From NCBI GenBank assembly GCA_031275535.1, contig JAISOR010000303.1, positions 1-5,100 of the forward strand: a stretch of 5,100 nucleotides of DNA, in the 5' to 3' direction. The notes below the pieces were generated by a model. The model was not told the DNA's origin. It did no database searches and saw nothing but the letters and a program-made list of their open reading frames with translations. The stretch comes from Treponema sp. (lineage in GTDB: Bacteria > Spirochaetota > Spirochaetia > Treponematales > Breznakiellaceae). Position numbers and translations under genes: made by a program. The stretch's first letter is position 1. The number at the start of each line of letters is the position of its first letter. Positions 1 to 4,995 of this stretch are shown here, in pieces.

Positions 1-150
1 AATTCCCCCGGTGAGCGCTTCTGGAATTCCCTGCCGGAGGAGACCGGTTCCCGGGCTCCGCAGGCAGACTCCACAGGTAAGCGAACGGGGGGAATTCCCG
101 CTCCCCCGCGGGCTTCGGAGGTAAGGCAAAAAGTAAGCGTCCGGGCTCTA
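1..150. other. Upstream region with no recognisable gene
   Basis: No start-to-stop gene and no recognisable protein tail can be read here on either strand. Frame 2 is open from the edge to a TAA at 122-124, but the translation is Arg/Pro-rich and resembles nothing I know. Frame 1 is open to a TAG at 175-177 and would run through the promoter. Frame 3 stops at 12-14. The stretch contains GGAATTCCC twice (23-31, 91-99), two similar CGGGCTYCGSAGG blocks (52-64, 109-121) and GTAAGCG twice (77-83, 133-139), in the same order. This suggests a degraded tandem duplication. A G-run (87-92) can pair with a C-run (103-107), but no T-tract follows, so it is not a clear terminator. Confidence 0.4.
120..139 (+). 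repeat. 20-bp element, copy 1, upstream of the fabH promoter
   Basis: The sequence fits GGTAARGCAAAAAGTAARCG and matches positions 4916-4935 at 18 of 20 bases; the two differences are both G/A. It ends 11 bp before the TTGACA of the fabH promoter. Its A-tract falls about 55 bp upstream of the expected transcription start, where an UP element or an activator site could lie. A role is inferred from position only. Confidence 0.5.
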
Positions 151-178
151 TTGACATTTTTAGGTAATTGGGTATAGT
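151..178 (+). promoter_or_regulatory. Sigma-70-like promoter of the fab operon
   Basis: A consensus -35 TTGACA (151-156) is followed after 16 bp by TATAGT (173-178), which matches the TATAAT consensus at 5 of 6 positions. Transcription would start near 185, giving a leader of about 48 nt before the fabH ATG. The local AT-richness contrasts with the G+C-rich surroundings. This is the strongest promoter-like sequence I noticed in the window and probably drives at least fabH-fabD. Confidence 0.72.
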
Positions 179-187
179 GGGTATAGT
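170..187 (+). repeat. Exact tandem 9-bp repeat over the -10 region
   Basis: GGGTATAGT occurs twice back to back (170-178 and 179-187). The first copy holds the well-spaced -10 hexamer (16 bp from the -35). The second copy puts another TATAGT 25 bp from the -35, too far for that -35. It could mark a regulator site, an alternative start, or a simple duplication. Confidence 0.6.
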
Positions 188-191
188 TGTA

Positions 192-220
192 TTATGACAA
201 AAAATGATGTTTTGTCATAA
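192..220. promoter_or_regulatory. Perfect inverted repeat, candidate operator or 5' leader hairpin of the fab operon
   Basis: TTATGACAAAA (192-202) and TTTTGTCATAA (210-220) are exact reverse complements around a 7-nt spacer. The palindrome would cover about +8 to +36 of the transcript and ends directly beside the AAGG (221-224) that precedes fabH. Such a site between promoter and first gene suits a dimeric repressor of lipid synthesis; families such as FapR, FabT, FabR or a TetR-type regulator are known to act on fab operons. The sequence does not match a specific known operator that I can name. As RNA it would form an 11-bp A/U-rich hairpin beside the ribosome site. There is no T-run after it, so a terminator is unlikely. 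Confidence 0.6.
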
Positions 221-232
221 AAGGTCGGTGTA

Positions 233-1255
233 ATGGCAATTGAAATCATCGCTACCGGGCGGGCAATTCCGGCGAAAAGACTTACCAACCACGACTTGGC
301 CGGCCGGCTGGATACCACCGATGAATGGATCCGGTCCCACACGGGAATCGGGGCCCGCCATGTGGCGGAAGCGGGGGTTGCCGCGAGCGATCTGGCGCTG
401 GAAGCGGCCGGGAATGTTTTGGCCATGGCCGCCGAACGGCTGGGGACAGCCGGGGAAACCCTGGCCCAATCCCTGGACGTGATAATCCTGGGGACGACGA
501 CCCCGGATTATTACGGCGTTCCCGCCACCGCCTGCGTTGTTCAGGATAAGCTGGGGGCCAAAAACGCCGCCGCCATGGATGTTACCGCCGCCTGCACCGG
601 CTTTATCTACGGCCTGGAGGTAGCCGCGGGGCTCCTCACCGTGGACCGGTCCCGGAAACGGGCCCTGGTGATAAGCGCCGAGGTCCTGTCCCGGGTCGTG
701 GACTGGAGTGACCGGAATACCGCGGTGCTGTTTGGCGACGGAGCCGGGGCGGCGCTCATCGAACGGACCGAAACCTCCGGGGAGGGTAAAAACCGGCGGG
801 GGCTGCTGCGGACCATTTTGAGGGCGGACGGTTCCGGCGCGGAATGCCTCATGATACGGCAGGGGGGCTCCCGGCATCCCTATCAGGGAGGGGGAGCCGA
901 TAAGCCGCCCCATGTGGAGATGGACGGCCGGGCGGTGTATAACTTTGCGGTAAAGGCCATCACCGGCGTCATGGAACAGCTCATGGTCCATGAGAACATC
1001 ACCATCAATGATGTGGCCCGGATTATCCCCCATCAGGCAAACGCCAGGATAGTTCAGGCCGCGGGAAAACGGTTGGGAATACCGGAAAGCAAATTTTTTC
1101 TTAACATCGAAGAATATGCCAACACGTCCTCCGCTTCTATCCCCATTGCCCTGGACGAATTAAACCGGGGGGGGGAATTAAAGCCGGGGGACCTTATCAT
1201 GACCATAGGCTTCGGCGGGGGATTAACGTATGGAGGGAATCTTATTATATGGTAG
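233..1255 (+). CDS. fabH: 3-oxoacyl-[ACP] synthase III (beta-ketoacyl-ACP synthase III)
   Basis: This is the initiating condensing enzyme of cytoplasmic FAS II: it joins an acyl-CoA (typically acetyl-CoA) to malonyl-ACP to give acetoacetyl-ACP. The 340-residue protein has a thiolase fold. The visible Cys-His-Asn triad is Cys121 (in AACTGF), His267 (in PHQAN) and Asn297 (in YANTSSAS, where GNTS is more usual). The N-terminal TTDEWIRSHTGIG (from residue 28) matches the CoA-binding segment with Trp32, but reads SHTGI where TRTGI is common. The C-terminal glycine-rich strand GFGGG is at 326-330. Length is slightly above the usual 310-330, with extra residues near 65-80 and 180-190. The ATG is well fixed, because an in-frame TAA lies at 218-220 and no other start codon comes between. 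The ribosome site is weak (AAGG, 8 nt upstream). It is the first gene of the operon and overlaps fabD by 7 nt. Confidence 0.96.
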   Translation: MAIEIIATGRAIPAKRLTNHDLAGRLDTTDEWIRSHTGIGARHVAEAGVAASDLALEAAGNVLAMAAERLGTAGETLAQSLDVIILGTTTPDYYGVPATACVVQDKLGAKNAAAMDVTAACTGFIYGLEVAAGLLTVDRSRKRALVISAEVLSRVVDWSDRNTAVLFGDGAGAALIERTETSGEGKNRRGLLRTILRADGSGAECLMIRQGGSRHPYQGGGADKPPHVEMDGRAVYNFAVKAITGVMEQLMVHENITINDVARIIPHQANARIVQAAGKRLGIPESKFFLNIEEYANTSSASIPIALDELNRGGELKPGDLIMTIGFGGGLTYGGNLIIW

Positions 1256-2238
1256 TAAAGAATCCGGCCTTCCTGTTTCCAGGACAGGGGGCCCAGTATC
1301 AGGGTATGGCCCTGGATATTTTTGAGGCCGGCGGCGCCAAGGTCAGGGAACTTTTCACCCTGGCTTCGGAGGTGATGGGACAGGATATGCGGGCCCTCAT
1401 CGGGGAAGCGGACGGGGAGACCCTCAAGCGGAGCGACATAGCCCAGCCTGCCCTCACCCTGGCAAATATGGCCGCCGCGGTTTACCTGGGGGAGCAGGGC
1501 ATCCTGCCCGGGGCCTGCGCGGGATTCAGCCTGGGGGAATACGCCGCCCTGGCCGCCGCCGGGGTCCTGGACACGGAGACCTGCTTCCGCCTGGTAAAAG
1601 CCCGGGGCAGGGCCATGCAGGACGCCGCGGATCGGCTCCGGGGCGCCGGGGAGGCTGAAACGCCGGGGATGGCCGCGGTGATCGGCCTTGACCCGGAAAA
1701 GGTGGAGGCCCTGATCCTCCGGTGGAAGGCCGGCGGGCTTTTGGAGCTCTACGGGGCCAACTTTAACTCCCGCGGTCACGTGGCGGTCTCCGGGACCGCC
1801 GCCGCCCTGGCCGAAGCCGAAATCCGGTTTAAGGAAGCCGGGGCCCGCCGGGTCCTGAGGCTCCCGGTCGCCGGCCCCTTCCATTCCCCCCTCATGGCCG
1901 GGGCCGTGGAAGTTTTCGGCCCGGTTTTGGAAGCCTCGGAATTTAAGGACCCCCTGCTCCCGCTGTTTTCCAATGTTTCCGGCGGCCCCGTGGGTTCCGG
2001 GGCGGAGGCAAAGGCCCTGGCCCTCAGGCAGATTACCGAGCCGGTCCGGTGGACCACGGAGGAGGGGGCCCTGGCGGCGCTGGGCATACTGGACGCGGTT
2101 CTGGAAACCGGTCCCGGTAAGGTGCTGCAGGGGTTATGGAAGGATGTGGAAACCGGCATCCCCTGTTTTGCCGCCGGAACCGCCGCGGATATCGAGACCC
2201 TTGCCGGCTGGCGGTTTGAGGAAAAGCAGGGGGCCTAG
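1249..2238 (+). CDS. fabD: Malonyl-CoA:ACP transacylase
   Basis: It moves malonyl from CoA to the phosphopantetheine of ACP and so supplies the extender for FabH and FabF. The 329 residues contain the GQGAQ motif (12-16), QP (66-67), the nucleophile Ser94 in GFSLGEY, the conserved Arg119 (in KARG) that binds the malonyl carboxylate, and His212 in PFHSPLM, which completes the Ser-His dyad. NFNSRGHVAVSGT (171-183) is the usual NxNxxGQ segment with His in place of Gln. Phe at position 93 replaces the more common His of GHSLG. The length is a little over the typical 310, partly from an extra loop around 129-139. The ATG lies inside the end of fabH (overlap ATGGTAG), with GGAGGG at 1232-1237, 11 nt upstream, which suggests translational coupling. 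Confidence 0.96.
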   Translation: MVVKNPAFLFPGQGAQYQGMALDIFEAGGAKVRELFTLASEVMGQDMRALIGEADGETLKRSDIAQPALTLANMAAAVYLGEQGILPGACAGFSLGEYAALAAAGVLDTETCFRLVKARGRAMQDAADRLRGAGEAETPGMAAVIGLDPEKVEALILRWKAGGLLELYGANFNSRGHVAVSGTAAALAEAEIRFKEAGARRVLRLPVAGPFHSPLMAGAVEVFGPVLEASEFKDPLLPLFSNVSGGPVGSGAEAKALALRQITEPVRWTTEEGALAALGILDAVLETGPGKVLQGLWKDVETGIPCFAAGTAADIETLAGWRFEEKQGA

Positions 2239-2301
2239 GAGCCTGTTGCGGCAGGATTGAAAAGGCGGTTTTCGCGCAAGGGATTGGAGGGGTGCGAAGC
2301 A

Positions 2302-2324
2302 GCCCCGGCGCGGAGCGCCGGGGC
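2302..2324. repeat. 10-bp perfect hairpin, GGA loop
   Basis: GCCCCGGCGC (2302-2311) and GCGCCGGGGC (2315-2324) are exact reverse complements with the 3-nt loop GGA. The stem is entirely G/C. No T-tract follows, so a classical intrinsic terminator is not supported. It is the core of the fabD-fabG spacer element and lies between the two GCGAAGC copies. Confidence 0.75.
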
Positions 2325-2354
2325 CGGAGCGAAGCGGAGCCCCGAAAAGCCCGG

Positions 2355-2373
2355 TTCCCGCCGGAGGCGGGAA
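2355..2373. repeat. 8-bp perfect hairpin, GGA loop
   Basis: TTCCCGCC (2355-2362) and GGCGGGAA (2366-2373) are exact reverse complements around GGA, the same loop as the hairpin about 50 nt upstream. The T's of this element are at the 5' side of the stem, so it is not a + strand terminator. In the opposite orientation the T's would also sit within the stem and not after it. Confidence 0.7.
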
Positions 2374-2434
2374 TGCGCCCAAATTCACCGCTTTAATGGG
2401 GTCTAACAGCCATGAAGTACCGGGTATGAACCAT

Positions 2435-2441
2435 AGAGGAG
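2435..2441 (+). promoter_or_regulatory. Ribosome binding site of fabG
   Basis: AGAGGAG lies 6 nt before the ATG at 2448, a near-consensus Shine-Dalgarno sequence with good spacing. It fixes this ATG as the start. It is a stronger site than that of fabH, as expected for a gene that is separated from its upstream neighbour and cannot rely on coupling. Confidence 0.75.
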
Positions 2442-2447
2442 CGTTGC

Positions 2448-3182
2448 ATGGAATTAGCGGATAAAAAGGCCCTGGTTACCGGGGCGTCCCGGGGTATAGG
2501 CCGGGCGGTGGCGGAGCTGTTTCTCGCCCAGGGAGCCGAAGTTTGGGGGCTGGGAACCAGGGAACCGGAGGATCTGGGGGAACGGATCTCCCGGTCCGGG
2601 GGAAAGCTCCACTGGATAAGCGCGGATTTGACCGCGGTAAGCGCCGTGGAAGGGATCATCGAGGGGCGCCTGAAAGAGGCCGGCGGTTTCGATATCCTGG
2701 TGAACAACGCCGGGATAACCAGGGACAACCTTTCCTTCCGCATGAGCCTTGAGGATTGGGAACAGGTTTTGGCGGTGAACCTGACCGCGGCCTTCCTTAT
2801 CGCCCGGACCGCGGCCAGGGATATGATCCGCCGCAGGAGCGGCTCCATCATCAATATGTCCAGCGTGGTGGGGATCCACGGAAACGGGGGGCAGGTCAAC
2901 TACGCCGCCAGCAAGGCGGGGCTTATCGGGTTGACCAAAAGCCTGGCCCAGGAAACCGCCGGCCGGGGGGTGCGGGTCAACGCGGTGGCCCCGGGGTTCA
3001 TTGTTTCGGACATGACCAACGCCATACCCGCCGCGGCCCGGGAGAAGCTGCTGGACCATATTCCCCTCAAACGGATGGGGAACCCTGAGGATGTGGCCGA
3101 GGCGGTTTTGTTTCTGGCTTCCGCCCGGGGGAGTTATATCACCGGACAGGTACTTGCCGTGGACGGCGGCATGTTTATATAG
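2448..3182 (+). CDS. fabG: 3-oxoacyl-[ACP] reductase, NADPH-dependent
   Basis: It reduces 3-oxoacyl-ACP to (R)-3-hydroxyacyl-ACP, the first reductive step of each elongation round. The 244 residues make a classical short-chain dehydrogenase. The nucleotide-binding TGASRGIG is at 11-18, with Arg15 as expected for NADPH preference. NNAG is at 86-89. The tetrad Asn111, Ser139, Tyr152 and Lys156 is complete with normal FabG spacing. PG is at 182-183, followed by the FIVSDMT segment typical of FabG rather than of other SDR enzymes. The C-terminus ends in the usual VDGG plus a short hydrophobic tail. Many SDRs share these motifs, but length, the DMT segment and the fab neighbours support FabG. It follows a 209-nt structured gap and is 16 nt from fabF, so it may begin a separately controlled segment of the operon. 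Confidence 0.95.
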   Translation: MELADKKALVTGASRGIGRAVAELFLAQGAEVWGLGTREPEDLGERISRSGGKLHWISADLTAVSAVEGIIEGRLKEAGGFDILVNNAGITRDNLSFRMSLEDWEQVLAVNLTAAFLIARTAARDMIRRRSGSIINMSSVVGIHGNGGQVNYAASKAGLIGLTKSLAQETAGRGVRVNAVAPGFIVSDMTNAIPAAAREKLLDHIPLKRMGNPEDVAEAVLFLASARGSYITGQVLAVDGGMFI

Positions 3183-3187
3183 CAGAC

Positions 3188-3192
3188 GGAGG
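3188..3192 (+). promoter_or_regulatory. Ribosome binding site that decides the fabF start
   Basis: GGAGG is 6 nt before the ATG at 3199. Two ATGs lie close together (3193 and 3199, in frame). The first touches the Shine-Dalgarno sequence and is too close to be used, so 3199 is preferred. The reading frame is open back to 3091, but that part overlaps the end of fabG and does not look like FabF. Confidence 0.75.
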
Positions 3193-3198
3193 ATGATT

Positions 3199-4467
3199 AT
3201 GAAGAAGCGGGTTGTGGTTACCGGCCTGGGGGTTATTTCGCCTCTGGGAAATTCGGTACAGGAATTTGAAACCTCCCTTAAGGCGGGGAAAAGCGGCATC
3301 GGGACGATCAGCTCCTTTGATACCGCCGGTTTTGACGTTACCATTGCCGGGGAGGTGAAAAATTTTGATCCCGGCCTGTGGATGGATAAAAAGGACGCCC
3401 GGAAAATGGCCCGGTTTACCCAGTTTGCGGCGGCCGGCGCGGCCCAGGCCCTATCCCAGGCCGGGCTGCTGGAAACCTCCGAAGGGATGGGCCGGCGCCT
3501 GAAAAGCGATCCCGAAAAAACCGGGGTGGTCCTGGGAAACGGCATCGGGGGCTACGAAATCGTTACCGAATCTTTTCACAAACTCTTTACCAGCGGCCCC
3601 CGGCGTATGCTCCCCCTGACGGTCCCCCTGATGATCGGGAACGAGGCGGCGGGTACTGTTTCCATGATCTATGGGACCAAAGGCCCCGCCTATACCCAGG
3701 TAACCGCCTGCGCCTCCGGTACGGATGCCCTGGGGCATGCCCTGGACCTGATCCGTTCCGGAAGATGCGATGTGGTGGTAAGCGGGGGGACCGAAGCCTG
3801 CATAGTCCCCTTTTCCATCGGGGGTTTCCAGATGCTCAAGGCCCTCTCCTCCAAGCACAACCATGAGCCGGAAAAGGCGAGCCGGCCCTTTGACGCGGGC
3901 CGGGACGGTTTCGTCATGGGGGAGGGCGCGGGGATCCTGATCCTGGAGAGCCTGGAACACGCAAAAAACCGGGGGGCGGCGGTTCTGGCGGAATTTGCCG
4001 GGTATGGCGCCACCGCCGACGCCTACCATATCACCGCCCCGGACCCGACCGGGGAAGGGGGGGGCCAGGCCATCATCCTCGCCCTAAAGGACGCGGGCTT
4101 GAAGCCTGAGGAGCTTCAATATTATAATGCCCATGGGACTTCCACGGAGATCAATGATCCCACGGAAACCAAAATGATAAAATACGCCTTTGGGGATCAT
4201 GCCTATAAATTGAAGATCTCCAGCACCAAGAGCATGACCGGCCATTGTATAGCCGGCAGCGGGGGGCTTGAGGCCATTACCTGCATCCTGGCCATCCGGG
4301 GCGGATATTTCCCCCCCACGATTAACCTGGACAATCCCGATCCTGCCTGTGATTTGGACTATGTCCCCCATAGGACCCAATATGGCGCGGTGGACGCGGC
4401 GGCGTCCGGCTCTTTGGGGTTCGGGGGCCACAACGGGGTGGTGGTGTTCAGGAAATACACCGAATAA
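3199..4467 (+). CDS. fabF: 3-oxoacyl-[ACP] synthase II (beta-ketoacyl-ACP synthase II)
   Basis: It is the elongating condensing enzyme, adding malonyl-ACP-derived C2 units to acyl-ACP in the cytoplasm. The start chosen gives 422 residues, close to the usual 410-415, and begins KKRVVVTGLGVISPLG as FabF proteins do. The Cys-His-His triad is Cys171 (TACASGTDA), His312 (AHGTST) and His349 (STKSMTGH), with the conserved Lys344. GxGxGG-type residues occur around 113-118. The C-terminal gating loop reads GSLGFGGHN (403-411), where NSFGFGG is more usual, so the Asn and the first Phe are changed while GFGG is intact. An alternative would be a FabB-type KAS I, but the overall pattern and operon context fit FabF. 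It sits 16 nt after fabG and 9 nt before fabZ, in the place that in many bacteria follows acpP. A run of 8 G lies at 4057-4064. Confidence 0.95.
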   Translation: MKKRVVVTGLGVISPLGNSVQEFETSLKAGKSGIGTISSFDTAGFDVTIAGEVKNFDPGLWMDKKDARKMARFTQFAAAGAAQALSQAGLLETSEGMGRRLKSDPEKTGVVLGNGIGGYEIVTESFHKLFTSGPRRMLPLTVPLMIGNEAAGTVSMIYGTKGPAYTQVTACASGTDALGHALDLIRSGRCDVVVSGGTEACIVPFSIGGFQMLKALSSKHNHEPEKASRPFDAGRDGFVMGEGAGILILESLEHAKNRGAAVLAEFAGYGATADAYHITAPDPTGEGGGQAIILALKDAGLKPEELQYYNAHGTSTEINDPTETKMIKYAFGDHAYKLKISSTKSMTGHCIAGSGGLEAITCILAIRGGYFPPTINLDNPDPACDLDYVPHRTQYGAVDAAASGSLGFGGHNGVVVFRKYTE

Positions 4468-4476
4468 GGGGCGGCT

Positions 4477-4920
4477 ATGAACAAAATCGAAGAACTCCTC
4501 CCCCACCGGGAACCTTTCCTCTTTGTGGATGAGATTATCGAGGCGACCAGGGAGAGAATTCTGGCCCGTCACGTTTTCACCGAGGGGGAATTTTTTTTCC
4601 GGGGGCATTTTCCCCAATACCCGGTGGTTCCGGGGGTTATCCTGATAGAGACCATGGCCCAGTCCGGCGGGGCGGGCCTCCGCCGGCTCGGGGGCCTTGA
4701 GGGGGCCGCCGGACAGGGGGCCTTGTTTTTTCTTGCCTCGGTGGACAAGGTAAAGTTCCGCCGCCAGGTGCGGCCCGGGGAAGAGGTCCGGTCGGAGATA
4801 CGGAATCTGCGGGTATCCGCCAGGATGATCAAACAGGCGGGCCGGGCCTATGTGGGGGAGGAGCTTGCCGCCGAAGCGGAATGGCTCTGCATGGTATCCG
4901 CCGGTACCCCCGCCGGGTAA
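4477..4920 (+). CDS. fabZ: 3-hydroxyacyl-[ACP] dehydratase, FabZ type
   Basis: It removes water from (R)-3-hydroxyacyl-ACP to give trans-2-enoyl-ACP. The 147 residues form a single hot-dog fold domain of normal FabZ length. The N-terminal LLPHREPFLFVDEI (8-20... region) is the family signature. The catalytic pair is His44 in FRGHFPQYPVVPG and Glu58 in LIETMAQ, at the 14-residue spacing of FabZ. Glu at this place argues against FabA, which uses Asp and also isomerises. The residues after 130 are less conserved and end in a Gly just before the stop. The ATG is 9 nt after the fabF stop, and the AAGGGG ribosome site overlaps that stop codon, so translation is probably coupled. A second in-frame TAA follows at 4930-4932. 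No intrinsic terminator is visible downstream. Confidence 0.94.
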   Translation: MNKIEELLPHREPFLFVDEIIEATRERILARHVFTEGEFFFRGHFPQYPVVPGVILIETMAQSGGAGLRRLGGLEGAAGQGALFFLASVDKVKFRRQVRPGEEVRSEIRNLRVSARMIKQAGRAYVGEELAAEAEWLCMVSAGTPAG

Positions 4921-4935
4921 AGCAAAAAGTAAACG
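4916..4935 (+). repeat. 20-bp element, copy 2, at the end of fabZ
   Basis: This copy of GGTAARGCAAAAAGTAARCG includes the fabZ stop codon (TAA 4918-4920) and a second in-frame TAA (4930-4932). It matches 120-139 at 18 of 20 bases and ends 13 bp before the TTGAAG of the next candidate promoter, nearly the same placing as copy 1 (11 bp). Both copies have the TAA...TAA arrangement in the same register. Confidence 0.5.
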
Positions 4936-4948
4936 CTTGCCCGTTGCC

Positions 4949-4977
4949 TTGAAGCAAAGCCGGAATTCACCTACACT
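4949..4977 (+). promoter_or_regulatory. Possible promoter of the downstream gene
   Basis: TTGAAG (4949-4954) and TACACT (4972-4977) are separated by 17 bp; each matches the sigma-70 consensus at 4 of 6 positions. The predicted start near 4984 would fall on the Shine-Dalgarno sequence, giving an unusually short leader of about 12 nt. That weakens the call. Confidence 0.35.
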
Positions 4978-4985
4978 GGTTCCGG
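4960..4985. repeat. 6-bp inverted repeat overlapping the downstream ribosome site
   Basis: CCGGAA (4960-4965) and TTCCGG (4980-4985) are exact reverse complements 14 nt apart. The right arm shares its GG with the Shine-Dalgarno sequence at 4984-4988. In a read-through mRNA from fabZ the stem could partly mask that site. The short stem and long loop make this weak. Confidence 0.3.
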
Positions 4986-4995
4986 AGGATGACCG

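Larger units (their letters stand above)
2239..2385. repeat. Structured extragenic element between fabD and fabG, REP-like
   Basis: The 209-nt fabD-fabG spacer has no recognisable gene. Most of it is built of modules: a CCTG/CAGG hairpin (2242-2255), GGATTG twice (2254-2259, 2281-2286), GCGAAGC twice (2294-2300, 2329-2335), and two perfect stems that both carry a GGA loop. GCGAAGC is known as an unusually stable DNA mini-hairpin. The other gaps in this cluster are only -7, 16 and 9 nt, so the block looks inserted. It resembles extragenic palindromic repeats, but copies elsewhere in the genome cannot be seen from this window. It could also act as an mRNA processing or stability element, or as an attenuator. 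Confidence 0.5.

Noticed and set aside
86..108. CGGGGG/CCCCCG hairpin as a terminator of an upstream gene
   Set aside because: It lacks a T-run, and the downstream A-tract is on the + strand too far away. The pairing may be a chance effect of homopolymer runs.
194..220. Mini-frame of 8 codons (MTKNDVLS) within the palindrome, in frame with fabH
   Set aside because: It has no ribosome site, and its ATG and TAA follow directly from the palindrome. A leader peptide is not supported.
2302..2373. Intrinsic terminator between fabD and fabG
   Set aside because: The stems are strong, but neither is followed by a T-tract on either strand.
2134..2388. 84-codon - strand frame across the end of fabD and the spacer
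   Set aside because: It reads through the hairpin repeats and gives a Pro/Gly/Arg-rich product with no motif and no evident ribosome site.
2412..2464. Two tiny overlapping frames (MKYRV and MNHRGALHGISG) before fabG
   Set aside because: They are very short and lack Shine-Dalgarno sequences or a pattern such as runs of one amino acid that would suggest attenuation.
3091..3198. N-terminal extension of fabF to an upstream ATG
   Set aside because: It would overlap fabG by more than 90 nt, the extra 36 residues are unlike FabF, and a good GGAGG sits before the ATG at 3199.
2454..3545. Long open frame of 363 codons on the - strand, antisense to fabG and the start of fabF
   Set aside because: It lies over two well-supported genes and its translation is low-complexity, rich in Gly/Pro/Arg/His. 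Such shadows are expected opposite G+C-rich genes.
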